This document shows, piece by piece, positions 51,813 to 60,139 of a stretch of DNA of 64,000 nt. This stretch comes from Brevundimonas sp. (GTDB lineage Bacteria; Pseudomonadota; Alphaproteobacteria; Caulobacterales; Caulobacteraceae): NCBI RefSeq assembly GCF_013912065.1, contig NZ_JACESA010000014.1:1-64000 (forward strand). Reading direction: 5' to 3'. The notes under the pieces were generated by a model that was given only the letters and a program-made list of their open reading frames with translations, ran no database searches and was not told where the DNA came from. A program made the translations under genes and the position numbers. Position 1 is the stretch's first letter. Each line of letters opens with the position of its first letter.

Positions 51813-53471
51813 TCAGCGCCCCTTGCGCAGCCCCAGCATTCCCAGCCAGCCGCCGCTGGTCAGCAGCGCGACGTCCAGCAGGGCCAGGGGCAGAGGCGTG
51901 GAGACCGGGGCGGCGATGAAGCGGGCCTTCCAGTCCGGGGCGAATTTAGCCTTGTAGCTTCGCAGGCCCTGGAAGCCGTACAGGGCGCCGCCCTCCTCGA
52001 ACACCAGGGCGCCGACGCGGGCGAAGACGGGGGCCACGCGCCGATCCTCCAGTCCGGCCAGAGGCGCCATGCCCAGGTCGAAGGCGGCGATTCCCTCGGC
52101 CTTGGCCCACTGAACGCAGCGAGTGAACAGATAGTCCATCACCCCGTGCGGCGCGTCGGGGGTGTAGCGCATCAGGTCCACGGCCGCTTCGCCCGGCGTG
52201 ACCAGAAGATTGGCGAAGGCCACGATCCGCTCGCCCTCGCGCACCAGGGCCAGGGGCGTCAGGTTCAGATAGTCGATGTCGAACCGGCCAAGAGAAAAAG
52301 CCTTTTCCGAGCCGTTGTGCATCGCCAGCCAGGCGTCGGAAATCGCCTTCAATTCCGGCTCCAGCGTAATGGCTGCGCCAGGCGGCAGGACCTCGAAGCG
52401 GGCGCCTTCGCGCTCGGCCCGATTGAGGGCGGTGCGCAGGTTTTGCTTGCCCTTGCCTTCGGTGGTGAAGGCCTCTGTGCGGATAACCGCCGTCTCGCCG
52501 ACCTTGCGCATGGCCAGGCCCATGGTCGCCAATTCGCTGAGGATGTGGTCCCCCACCGAATAGAAGACCGCCGAGCCGCCATAGCTGTCGGCCATTTCGG
52601 CGAAGGCCCACAACAGTTCCTGACGTTCCTCCGGTGATCCGGCCGGTTCGCCCATGGCGATCCAGCGCCGGCCCCGCACCCTATAGGCCAGGAAGCTGCG
52701 GCCGGACGGGCTGAACAACAGCGCCTTGTCGCCCAGCATGGCCAGCCAGGCTTCCGGGGTCGCATGTTCGGCGGCCTCCAGCGCGATGCGCGCGCGCTCG
52801 ACCTCTTCTGGCGCGGCGGGGCCATGGCTGTCGGCGCCGGGCGAGCTCAGCAGCGACCGCCCCGCCACCAGCAGGGTCAGCAGCGACAGGACCAGACCCG
52901 CCCGCAGGAAGCCCGAGGCCTGGCGGTCCACCAGGAACCGCCACCACAGCTCGTCCGAATAGGCCACGTCCCGATAGGCGAAGAAGCCCAACCACAGCAT
53001 GGACGCCACCACGGCGATCAGCAGCAGCAGCCACCCCGGCCGCAGCGGCTCGCTGAGACGTGAACGCCGATCAAAGGCCGTGCGGCACGGCGCCAGCAGG
53101 GCGGCGACGACGATCAGGTCGATCGACTCCTCCCAGTCCAGCCCCTTCAGCAGCGAGAAGACGGCGCCGACCGCCAGGACCGCCAGGGCGGCCCAATAGG
53201 CGCCGCGCCGCCGGCGCCACAGCCCCGCCGACAGCAGCATCAGCACGAATCCGGCGATGCTGGCGACGAAGTGCGACAGGTCGATCAGGATCGGCGAGAC
53301 CACGCCCGTCAGCTGGCGTAGTCGGCCGTCGAACTCGGGCGTCACCGCCGAGATCAGCATCAGGGCGCCCGCGCCGAAGGCCAGCACCGCGAAAATCTGC
53401 GGCGTCAGCTCATAGGCGAGACCCAGCAACCTGCGCAGCAGGCCGGGGACATAGGCGTTCCGGCGATTCAA
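51813..53471 (-). CDS. MprF-like phosphatidylglycerol lysyltransferase (short form)
   Basis: A 552-residue membrane protein: about six helices in the first 210 residues, then a DUF2156 lysyltransferase domain with FLAYRVRGRRWIAMGEPAG, LRTALNRAEREGARFEVLPP and DLMRYTPDAPHGVMDYLF. Full MprF proteins have about 840 residues with a larger flippase half; here that half is mostly missing. It may transfer a lysyl or alanyl group from tRNA to phosphatidylglycerol and so reduce surface charge. The amino acid used cannot be read from sequence. Confidence 0.82.
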   Translation of the reverse strand: MNRRNAYVPGLLRRLLGLAYELTPQIFAVLAFGAGALMLISAVTPEFDGRLRQLTGVVSPILIDLSHFVASIAGFVLMLLSAGLWRRRRGAYWAALAVLAVGAVFSLLKGLDWEESIDLIVVAALLAPCRTAFDRRSRLSEPLRPGWLLLLIAVVASMLWLGFFAYRDVAYSDELWWRFLVDRQASGFLRAGLVLSLLTLLVAGRSLLSSPGADSHGPAAPEEVERARIALEAAEHATPEAWLAMLGDKALLFSPSGRSFLAYRVRGRRWIAMGEPAGSPEERQELLWAFAEMADSYGGSAVFYSVGDHILSELATMGLAMRKVGETAVIRTEAFTTEGKGKQNLRTALNRAEREGARFEVLPPGAAITLEPELKAISDAWLAMHNGSEKAFSLGRFDIDYLNLTPLALVREGERIVAFANLLVTPGEAAVDLMRYTPDAPHGVMDYLFTRCVQWAKAEGIAAFDLGMAPLAGLEDRRVAPVFARVGALVFEEGGALYGFQGLRSYKAKFAPDWKARFIAAPVSTPLPLALLDVALLTSGGWLGMLGLRKGR

Positions 53472-53625
53472 GCGACCTCCTGCCGATTCGGCGCGACATG
53501 CATCCTAAACCAGGAATCGTCCAATCGAGGCAGGTCGGAGGTCATTTAGGGGCAGGTGAAACAATCGGTAACAGGGCGGGTTCTGTCGTTGCGGGCGTCG
53601 GGCCCGTGCAACACGGGACAGTCCC

Positions 53626-54126
53626 ATGAGCTTCAAGACCGCCATTCTGGCCAGCGCCGCCGCCTTCCTGATCGCCTCTCCCGCCCTGGCGCAAGACGCC
53701 GCGACGACAACGCCGGCGGACCAAGACCCGGCCGCCGCAACCGCCGCCCCGCAGAGCCTTTCGTTGAATCCCGGCACGGCGGTCCACGGTCCTGACGGCG
53801 AACTGGGCAAGCTTGAAGGCGTTCAGAATAATGAATCGGGCGCGCAGGAGCTGACCGTGCGCGGCGCCGACGGACAGTTGCGCGCCGTGCCGCTGAACGG
53901 CATCCGCCAGGACGGCGCCCATGTCGTCGTGGCCTACACCAAGGCCGAGTATGACGCCGCCGCTCCGATCCCGGGCGCTCCGCCCGCCATGGAGTCCGCT
54001 CCGGCCCCTGCTGCGGTGTCCGATCCCGCCGCCGATCCCGCGACGCCGCCCCCGACCGAGCCGGTCGATCCGTCGGGCAGCAGCGATCCGATGGCCCCGC
54101 CGACCGGCGACCAACCGCAACGATGA
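53626..54126 (+). CDS. Secreted PRC-barrel-like protein
   Basis: A 166-residue exported protein. The signal peptide ends SPALAQ|D. A linker follows, then a small domain (about 50-110) with the PRC-barrel look: NPGTAVHGPDGELGKLEGVQ, LTVRGADGQLRAVPLNGIR. The last 55 residues are Pro/Ala-rich and likely disordered. It is followed after 78 bp by a second secreted protein of similar design. Confidence 0.7.
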   Translation: MSFKTAILASAAAFLIASPALAQDAATTTPADQDPAAATAAPQSLSLNPGTAVHGPDGELGKLEGVQNNESGAQELTVRGADGQLRAVPLNGIRQDGAHVVVAYTKAEYDAAAPIPGAPPAMESAPAPAAVSDPAADPATPPPTEPVDPSGSSDPMAPPTGDQPQR

Positions 54127-54204
54127 TCGCCTGAGTTTCTCCCCGCTGACGCTGCACCTCGAAGCGGTCGCCTCGGCCGCCTATTCAAACAAGGAGGACT
54201 GACC

Positions 54205-54696
54205 ATGAAAACCCTCGCATCCCTCGCCGGCCTCACGGCCGCAGCCGCTCTCGCCCTGCCGGCCTCGGCCCAGGTTCTGGGCGGCGATATCTCCGGCCAG
54301 GCCGGCGTCTCCACGCCGCCGATCGGCGGGGTGACCGGCACGGTCGCCGGCGCCGCGCGCGGCGCCGGCGACCTGACCCGCGACACCGTCCGAAACACGC
54401 GCGACGTAGTTCAGGACGCCACGTCTGTCGGCGCGAACGCCCAGACCGACACCCATGTCGATCACGACTCCGCCACCGCCGATGTCTCGGTCGGCGCCGC
54501 GGTGCGCGCTTCGGACGGCGACTTGCTGGGTCAGGTCGTGGGCCTGAGCCGCGACACGGCGGGCCGTACCCAGGGCTATCTCGTCCGCACGATCGACGGG
54601 GCCACCCGCCTGCTGCCGGCCGGCGCCGCCTCCGTGCAGGGCGGCGTCGTCATCGGCGCGCAAGGCGATTTGCAGCCCGCGCCTCGCGATCAATAG
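54205..54696 (+). CDS. Secreted PRC-barrel-like protein, second copy type
   Basis: A 163-residue exported protein: signal peptide ending ASAQ|V, a Gly/Ala/Thr-rich middle with alternating Asp/Arg (TRDTVRNTRDVVQD), then a PRC-like domain (GAAVRASDGDLLGQVVGLSR, GYLVRTIDGATRLLPAGA). The start ATG has GGAGG six bases upstream. A bidirectional terminator follows. Function unknown; location between an MprF-like gene and glsB hints at an envelope role. Confidence 0.68.
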   Translation: MKTLASLAGLTAAAALALPASAQVLGGDISGQAGVSTPPIGGVTGTVAGAARGAGDLTRDTVRNTRDVVQDATSVGANAQTDTHVDHDSATADVSVGAAVRASDGDLLGQVVGLSRDTAGRTQGYLVRTIDGATRLLPAGAASVQGGVVIGAQGDLQPAPRDQ

Positions 54697-54713
54697 ACCG
54701 ATCGCGGCGAATG

Positions 54714-54746
54714 CAAAAAAGGGCGGCTCTCGCGAGCCGCCCTTTT
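54714..54746. terminator. Bidirectional intrinsic terminator
   Basis: 12-bp stem AAAGGGCGGCTC/GAGCCGCCCTTT with a four-base loop and A/T runs on both sides, between a plus-strand secreted protein and minus-strand glsB. Confidence 0.9.
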
Positions 54747-54768
54747 CCATTTCTGTGCTTCTAGTTGA

Positions 54769-55011
54769 TCAAGCGCGACGCTTGACCAGCCCCAGCAGGA
54801 ACAGAAGAATGATGGCGCCGATGGTGGCGACGATGGTCGAACCGATCCAACCGCCCCAGGCGAAGCCCAGCGCATTGGCGATGAAGCCGCCGATCAGGGC
54901 GCCGATCACGCCGACGATGAGATTGGTGATCAGGCCGTGGTTACGACCCATGATCTGTTCCGCGAGCCAGCCCGCGACGATGCCGATGATGATCCAGGCG
55001 ATAATGCCCAT
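54769..55011 (-). CDS. GlsB/YeaQ/YmgE family membrane protein
   Basis: An 80-residue inner-membrane protein with three hydrophobic helices and the family signatures IIIGIVAGWLAEQIMGR, GVIGALIGGFIANALG and GAIILLFLLGLVKRR. The family is known as a stress-response group. I looked for an EcfG promoter upstream and did not find one. Confidence 0.88.
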   Translation of the reverse strand: MGIIAWIIIGIVAGWLAEQIMGRNHGLITNLIVGVIGALIGGFIANALGFAWGGWIGSTIVATIGAIILLFLLGLVKRRA

Positions 55012-55202
55012 GGTATTCCCTTCCTGTATAAGCCTAGCTGCGGACTAAATGCGCCCGGCCTCATTGGGTTGCGGCCGGAGCGTATCCCGCGTTCGAAGAA
55101 CCCCGGAACTCCCCTGACGCGCGACCTGCGGCACGCGGATTGCGACGTGGCAGGCGAACCGTCCCGCGTCGGGACAGGTCGCAAGATGAGGAACTGGGGG
55201 CC

Positions 55203-55583
55203 ATGGCCACCGACATCGATCTCCACCTGGGCCGCCGCCTGCGTCGTCGCCGTCGCCTGCTGGGTCTGACCCAGCAGCAGTTGGCCGTTCAGGTCGGCAT
55301 CCGCTTCCAGCAGATCCAGAAATACGAATGCGGCGCCAACCGCATCTCGGCCGCCCGCCTGTGGCAGCTGGCCGAGGCCCTGGAAACGCCCGTCAGCTAT
55401 TTCTACGACGGCGTGAACGAGGCGCTGGAACGCAAGGACGCGGCCCCGGCTAGCGGCGAAATGTTCTCGCGCAAGGAAACCCTGGATCTGATCCAGGCCT
55501 ATTACCAGCTCGGTGAACGGCCGCGGCGGCGACTGCTGGACCTGGCCAAGTCCCTGCACGACGCCAACGACGTCGCGGCCTGA
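55203..55583 (+). CDS. XRE family transcriptional regulator
   Basis: A 126-residue DNA-binding protein with an N-terminal Cro/CI helix-turn-helix (RRRRLLGLTQQQLAVQVGIR, FQQIQKYECGANRISAARLW) and a C-terminal helical region with YQLGERPRRRLLDLAKSL. Such short XRE proteins with the FQQIQKYE recognition helix are widespread in alphaproteobacteria. The target is unknown. The ATG at 55203 follows GAGGAAC; a longer frame to 55140 is less likely. Confidence 0.85.
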   Translation: MATDIDLHLGRRLRRRRRLLGLTQQQLAVQVGIRFQQIQKYECGANRISAARLWQLAEALETPVSYFYDGVNEALERKDAAPASGEMFSRKETLDLIQAYYQLGERPRRRLLDLAKSLHDANDVAA

Positions 55584-55639
55584 GCCTCGGGTCATGCGCG
55601 GGGTTCTCGCGGCGCGGTGATCCGCGCTAAGAGCCGTGC

Positions 55640-56425
55640 ATGACTGAATTCGAATCCTTCGCCGTGGAACTGGCGCGCGAGGCTGCGCGCGTCACCCTTC
55701 CCTTCTTCCGCTCGGATCTCAGGCATGAGGACAAGGGCGGAGCGGCGGGCTTTGATCCCGTCACCGAGGCCGACCGCCAGGCCGAGGCCGCGATCCGTCG
55801 TCTGATCGCCGCCCGCTATCCCGATCACGGCGTGATCGGCGAGGAATATGGCGAGGACCGGCCGGACGCCGAACACGTCTGGGTGCTGGACCCCATCGAC
55901 GGCACCCGCGCCTTCATCTCCGGCCTGCCGCTGTGGACCACCCTGATCGCCCTGCGCGCGGAAGGCCGACCGAGCGTCGGCGTCATCGCCCAACCCTATC
56001 TGGACGAGATCTTCCTCGGCGGTCCGAACGGCGCCCGCCTGCTGCGCGGCGAGACCGAGACGCCCCTGGCCGTCCGGGCGTGCGCGCATCTGACCGACGC
56101 CGTCATCTCGACCACGGACCCCGACATCTTCAACGGTGCCGAACGGGGCGCCTGGACCCAGGTGCGCGCCGCCGCCCGCCTGGCCCGTCTGGGCTGCGAC
56201 GCCTACGCCTACGCCATGGTCGCGGCCGGCAAGATGGATCTGGTCGCGGAGGCCAGCCTGAAGTCCTGGGACTGGTCCGCCCTGGTTCCCGTGATCGAGG
56301 CCGCCGGAGGCCAGGTCGTCAACTGGCGCGGCGACACGCCGGACGACAGCGGCCAGATCCTCGCCGTTGGCGACCCTCGCCTGATCGACCAGGCTCTGGT
56401 GACGTTGAAGCGCGCGGCGGGGTAG
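55640..56425 (+). CDS. hisN: Histidinol-phosphatase (inositol-monophosphatase type)
   Basis: Dephosphorylates histidinol phosphate in His synthesis. It has 261 residues: metal sites DPVTEADRQAE, GEEYG and WVLDPIDGTRAFISGLPLW, and closing KSWDWSALVPVIEAAGG. The RAFISGLPLWTTLIAL wording is typical for HisN and differs from the CysQ-like gene at 9.8 kb. No other his genes are in the window, which is normal for this type. Confidence 0.85.
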   Translation: MTEFESFAVELAREAARVTLPFFRSDLRHEDKGGAAGFDPVTEADRQAEAAIRRLIAARYPDHGVIGEEYGEDRPDAEHVWVLDPIDGTRAFISGLPLWTTLIALRAEGRPSVGVIAQPYLDEIFLGGPNGARLLRGETETPLAVRACAHLTDAVISTTDPDIFNGAERGAWTQVRAAARLARLGCDAYAYAMVAAGKMDLVAEASLKSWDWSALVPVIEAAGGQVVNWRGDTPDDSGQILAVGDPRLIDQALVTLKRAAG

Positions 56426-56462
56426 CGGACTAGGCGACGAAAGCGGTCATCTTCCGCCACCC

Positions 56463-57518
56463 TCACGCCACCGACGGCGTCTCCTGCGTCACGTCGTTGG
56501 TCTGGGCGGAGGGGTCGGGGATGGCGGACAGGTCCTGGATCGGGGAGACATAGTCGGCCATGGCGTCGAACTCGTCCAGGAAGACGGCGCGCATGTCGTC
56601 GGCCTCCATGATCACCTCGTGCTTGGCGCCGGGAACCTCGACATAGCGGCCGCGGCCCAGGCGTTTGGCGGCCCAGCGGCAGGTCTGTTTCCACACCACG
56701 TCGTCATTGTCGGCCTGGACGATGGAGACCGGAATACGCACGGTTTTCAGCGCCTTGGGCTTCAGCGCCCGTTCACCGGCGTCGAGCGCGAAGGCCAGCC
56801 AGCCGTAGGTGGGGCCGCCGACGGCCAGGTGGGGGCAGGCGTACAGTTGCTGGCGCCACATCTCGTAACGGGTCTCGTCCGAGGTCAGGGCGTCCTCGGC
56901 GAACGTATGGTCGAACGGATCGTCGGGGTCGCCCAGGATATAGTCGCCGGCATGGCCGTGGCGGATGTTCCAGCGCACCGCCAGTTTGACCGACCACATC
57001 GACCGTTTGCCGGTCTTGATGCGCAGCATGGGGCTGGACAGGAGGGCGCCGGAGAACCGGTCCTCGCCGGCCTCAAGCGTCAGCAGGTTCAGGCAGGCGC
57101 CCATCGAATGGCCGACCATGATCCACGGCTTGGGGCAGCGGTCCTCGAAGGCGTCCAGCAGGCGGCCGTAGTCGTCCAGGAATTCCTCGACCGCGCGAGC
57201 ATGGCCCTTCAGCCGGTCGGGCAGCAGGCGGGCGGACAGGCCCTGGCCGCGCCAGTCGTGGGCCAGGACGCACCAGCCGCGCGCCAGGAAATTGCCGATG
57301 ACCTCGAAATATTTCTCGATCGGCTCGGTGCGGCCGGGGCTGAGCACCACGGTGCCGCGCGGCTTTTCGGCGGTCAGGTGCGACGGGGTCCAGACGGCGG
57401 CGCGCAGGCGCATGCCGCCGGCGCCGCGATACCAGTCGCCCTTGCCGCCCGGCGGCGAGGACGCGCCCGGAACCCCCATCAGGGGCGCATTGGCGGCGAA
57501 GGCTTGGGCGCGGTTCAC
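56463..57518 (-). CDS. Alpha/beta hydrolase (serine aminopeptidase S33 / lysophospholipase type)
   Basis: A 351-residue hydrolase similar to monoacylglycerol lipases: GTVVLSPGRTEPIEKYFEVI, AHDWRGQGLS, nucleophile elbow VGHSMGACL, Asp in VQADNDDVV and His in PGAKHEVIME. No clear signal peptide. The ATG at 57516-57518 overlaps the stop of the exported methyltransferase-fold protein (ATGA), so both are cotranslated. Confidence 0.85.
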   Translation of the reverse strand: MNRAQAFAANAPLMGVPGASSPPGGKGDWYRGAGGMRLRAAVWTPSHLTAEKPRGTVVLSPGRTEPIEKYFEVIGNFLARGWCVLAHDWRGQGLSARLLPDRLKGHARAVEEFLDDYGRLLDAFEDRCPKPWIMVGHSMGACLNLLTLEAGEDRFSGALLSSPMLRIKTGKRSMWSVKLAVRWNIRHGHAGDYILGDPDDPFDHTFAEDALTSDETRYEMWRQQLYACPHLAVGGPTYGWLAFALDAGERALKPKALKTVRIPVSIVQADNDDVVWKQTCRWAAKRLGRGRYVEVPGAKHEVIMEADDMRAVFLDEFDAMADYVSPIQDLSAIPDPSAQTNDVTQETPSVA

Positions 57519-58438
57519 TCGGGCTTCCTGAACTTCAAGGTCATGCGATCGCTCTCGCCGATCTCATCGAACTTTGATCGGTCGAATGCGGGGTCGGCGG
57601 GCTCGCCCCTGGGTGCGGTCAGGCGCATCGGCGGCAGGGTGTCGACCCCGAACGGATGGTCCTTGGTGTCCTTCTCGTTGGCGTTGACCTCGGAGGCGGC
57701 GACGAAGACGAAGCCGGCCTCGGCCGCCAGCTGGCGCACGAAGGCCTCCTGGACATATCCGTTGGCCGCCACCGGATCCTGGTCCTCTTCGGGCGCCAGA
57801 CGGTGCTGTTCGATGCCCAGGACCCCGCCGGGTTTCAAGGCGGCGAAGGCGTCGGAAAAGGCTTTCTCGGCGATCCCGGCGGCCATCCAGCCGTGCAGGG
57901 TGCGCATGAACAGACACAGGTCCGCCGTGCCCGCCGGCGTCACGGGGCCGGAGGCGGCGCCGAAGGTGGTGAACTGGGGCTCGCCGTACAGTCGCTTGTC
58001 GGCGCTGAACCGGGTCTGGAAGGCGGCGTTCAGGGCGGCCTGGGCCGGGTCGGCCATCGGGCCTTCCGGGAACACGGCGGCGACATAGACGCCCTTGCCC
58101 CGCGCCAGATAGGGCGCAAGGATTTCCGTGTACCAACCGCTGCCGGGCCAGAACTCGACCACCGTCATCGCCGGTTGCAGGCCGAAGAAGCGCAGGGTCT
58201 CCATTGGATGGCGGAAGGCGTCGCGCCCTCGATCCTGTGCGCGCCAAGGGCCGGCGACGGCCCATTCCAGAGAGCCCTCGGGCGGGCCGGCCGGCGCGGG
58301 CGGGGCTTCGGACGCGGCGTCTTTCTTGCGATCGCAGGCGGTCAGGCCGGCCGCGAGCCCCGTGAGAGCCAGCGCGGTCGCGCCGGACAGCAGGGATCGG
58401 CGGGACGGGCCGCTGGAAATCGCAGAAAGATCAACCAT
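57515..58438 (-). CDS. Exported class I methyltransferase-fold protein (copy 1)
   Basis: A 307-residue protein with an export signal (SRRSLLSGATALALTGLAAG, then LTAC|DRKK, a lipobox). It is probably a periplasmic lipoprotein, possibly exported by Tat (RR). The rest resembles SAM methyltransferases: VVEFWPGSGWYTEILAPYL in place of motif I, a LALKPGGVLGIEQH-like motif (AALKPGGVLGIEQHRL) and a C-terminal GESDRMTLKFRKPE. It is 37% or so alike by eye to the next gene upstream, sharing the unusual end. SAM is not expected in the periplasm, so the activity is unclear. The ATG is at 58436-58438. Confidence 0.82.
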   Translation of the reverse strand: MVDLSAISSGPSRRSLLSGATALALTGLAAGLTACDRKKDAASEAPPAPAGPPEGSLEWAVAGPWRAQDRGRDAFRHPMETLRFFGLQPAMTVVEFWPGSGWYTEILAPYLARGKGVYVAAVFPEGPMADPAQAALNAAFQTRFSADKRLYGEPQFTTFGAASGPVTPAGTADLCLFMRTLHGWMAAGIAEKAFSDAFAALKPGGVLGIEQHRLAPEEDQDPVAANGYVQEAFVRQLAAEAGFVFVAASEVNANEKDTKDHPFGVDTLPPMRLTAPRGEPADPAFDRSKFDEIGESDRMTLKFRKPE

Positions 58439-58528
58439 CAAAACACCCCCTCGGAACGCCGGGCCCCACGTCCGGCAGACCTTGGTGAAACGGGCATAAG
58501 CAGGTTCGTCGCGCGGGTCAAAACCGGA

Positions 58529-59350
58529 CTATTCGGGCTTGCGGAAACGCAGGGTCATGCGGTCGCTCTCGCCGACGGCGTCGAAGGCCGCGCGCTGTTC
58601 GGCCGTAAGGGCGCCGCTTCCGTCCCGGGCCTGCGACTGACGGACCGGCGGCAAGGTCCAGACGCCGAACGGATGATCGTGATCGTCCTTGGGATTGGCG
58701 TTCAGCTCGCTGCGCGCCTCCAGCACGAAACCCGCGTCCCGGGCGGCGTGGATGACATAGCTTTCGGGCACATAGCCGGTCGAGGCGACGTCGGCGACGT
58801 TCAGTCCCTCGGCGCTGCGATGTTGTTCGACGGCCAGGATTCCGCCCGGCTTAAGCGCCGCGTAGAAGGCCTTCAGATAGGGTTCGGTCCGGCCGTCGCG
58901 CGACCAGTTGTGGAAGGCGCGGGCCACCAGGATGAAGTCGGCCGAGCCCGGCTCGACGCCCATGCTCTCCAGCGGACGATTGACGCCGACATAGCGGCCG
59001 CCGGTCGCCGCCGCATAGGGTTCGAGGATATGGCGCCACCAGCTGGCGCCGCCCGGTTCGATCTCGACGATCGTCATGCCCGGCGTCAGGCCCCAGAAGG
59101 TCAGGGCTTCATAGGGATGACGGGCGGCGTCACGGGCGCGGTCGGCGGCGGGGCGGCTGTCGGCGGCGATGGCGGCCTGAAGCGCCGTATCCTCGGCGAG
59201 GGTCGGCATGGCGCTGGACAGGGCCGAGCGCGGCGGCGTCCAGGCGCCTTCGGTCTGGCTTTGGGCCATTACGGCGGTCGGCGCGACCAGAGCGGCGACG
59301 GGGATGAGGCTCGAAATCACGGCGGCGAGGCGGAGGGCGGTCAGACGCAT
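58529..59350 (-). CDS. Exported class I methyltransferase-fold protein (copy 2)
   Basis: A 273-residue paralog of the downstream gene with a Sec signal peptide (MRLTALRLAAVISSLIPVAA, cleavage after VMAQ). It shows RDAARHPYEALTFWGLTPGM, IVEIEPGGASWWRHILEPY where motif I would be (the glycine loop is altered), AALKPGGILAVEQHRSAEG and the shared C-terminus GESDRMTLRFRKPE. It lies 90 bp upstream of copy 1 on the same strand and is divergent from hsp20. I chose the ATG at 59348-59350, which begins the signal peptide. Confidence 0.82.
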   Translation of the reverse strand: MRLTALRLAAVISSLIPVAALVAPTAVMAQSQTEGAWTPPRSALSSAMPTLAEDTALQAAIAADSRPAADRARDAARHPYEALTFWGLTPGMTIVEIEPGGASWWRHILEPYAAATGGRYVGVNRPLESMGVEPGSADFILVARAFHNWSRDGRTEPYLKAFYAALKPGGILAVEQHRSAEGLNVADVASTGYVPESYVIHAARDAGFVLEARSELNANPKDDHDHPFGVWTLPPVRQSQARDGSGALTAEQRAAFDAVGESDRMTLRFRKPE

Positions 59351-59451
59351 GAGGGAGTTTCCTTGATCCGGTTCGATCTTCCTTAAGGAGCATGACGTCC
59401 CACGCAAATGACGATCCTGAGACACAGACGATTCGTCGCGCGGCGACGCCC

Positions 59452-59479
59452 CTTGACGCCCGTTCGCCGCATCCCATCT
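59452..59479 (+). promoter_or_regulatory. Sigma-32-like heat-shock promoter for hsp20
   Basis: CTTGAC at 59452-59457 and CCCATCT at 59473-59479 with 15 bases between. This is close to the RpoH pattern CTTGAA/CCCCATnT. It predicts a start near 59486 and a leader of about 120 nt. Confidence 0.55.
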
Positions 59480-59485
59480 CAGTGT

Positions 59486-59608
59486 CCGAGAGCGCCGGTC
59501 ACGGGCTCTCCAGACCGACGGCGCCGATTCCGGGTCGCCGGCCTGAACTCCAACCGTCCGGGCAAACCGCCGGGCGGCTCAACCTTGCTGATCCTCAGGA
59601 GGATGCTG
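59486..59608 (+). promoter_or_regulatory. ROSE-like RNA thermometer in the hsp20 leader
   Basis: The leader can fold into several GC-rich hairpins (for example GAGAGC with GCTCTC near its 5' end). It ends with CCTTGCT (59583-59589) able to pair with the ribosome site AGGAGG (59597-59602), with one bulged G and a seven-base loop. A UUGCU or UCGCU strand pairing with the Shine-Dalgarno and a bulged G is the hallmark of ROSE elements, which control small heat-shock genes in alphaproteobacteria. Confidence 0.65.
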
Positions 59609-60082
59609 ATGCGTACCTATGATTTTACACCCCTGTACCGTTCGGCCGTCGGCTTCGACCGTCTGGCCAATCTGCTGGAGACCGCCGCGCGGACCAGTCA
59701 GGACGGCGGCTATCCGCCCTATAATATCGAGACCACGGGCGAGAACGCCTATCGCATCGAGATCGCCGTCGCCGGCTTCACGCCCGACGAGCTGAACATC
59801 GAGGTGAAGGAAAACCTGCTGACCGTCACCGGCCGCAAGACCGCCAACGACGACGCCTCGGCGCAGAAGACCTATCTGCATCGTGGCCTGGCCGAGCGCG
59901 ACTTCGAGCGCCGCTTCCAGCTGGCCGACTATGTGGTCGTGACCGATGCCGATCTGGTCAACGGCCTGCTGTCGATTTCGCTGAAGCGCGAACTGCCGGA
60001 GGCCCTGAAGCCCCGCCGGATCGAGATCGGCGCCGGCCAGCCGCTGATCGAAGGCAAGACGGACAAGGCCAAGGCGGCCTGA
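59609..60082 (+). CDS. Small heat-shock protein Hsp20 (IbpA-like)
   Basis: ATP-independent chaperone that holds unfolding proteins. It has 157 residues: N-terminal arm MRTYDFTPLYRSAVGFDRLA, alpha-crystallin domain (about 35-130) with PYNIETTGENAYRIEIAVAG and NGLLSISLKRELPE, and a C-terminal tail with the PRRIEI motif used in oligomer contacts. The ATG at 59609 is six bases after CAGGAGG; an ATG at 59603 abuts the ribosome site and is unlikely. Heat control by promoter and RNA thermometer is inferred. Confidence 0.93.
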   Translation: MRTYDFTPLYRSAVGFDRLANLLETAARTSQDGGYPPYNIETTGENAYRIEIAVAGFTPDELNIEVKENLLTVTGRKTANDDASAQKTYLHRGLAERDFERRFQLADYVVVTDADLVNGLLSISLKRELPEALKPRRIEIGAGQPLIEGKTDKAKAA

Positions 60083-60103
60083 GCCGTCTTCAGGCGAAAC
60101 TGG

Positions 60104-60132
60104 AAAGGGCGGCGTTCGCGCCGCCCTTTTTC
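60104..60132. terminator. Terminator between hsp20 and rppH
   Basis: 11-bp stem AAAGGGCGGCG/CGCCGCCCTTT with a UUCG loop and a T5 run, serving hsp20 and possibly rppH. Confidence 0.9.
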
Positions 60133-60139
60133 TATGCGC

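Noticed and set aside
53567-53590. GTAAC with CGTT 14 bases later before the secreted PRC-like gene, as an EcfG promoter
   Set aside because: Wrong -35 (GTAAC) and a spacer two bases too short.
55105-55129. GGAAC before the XRE gene as an EcfG promoter
   Set aside because: No CGTT at the 16- or 17-base distance.
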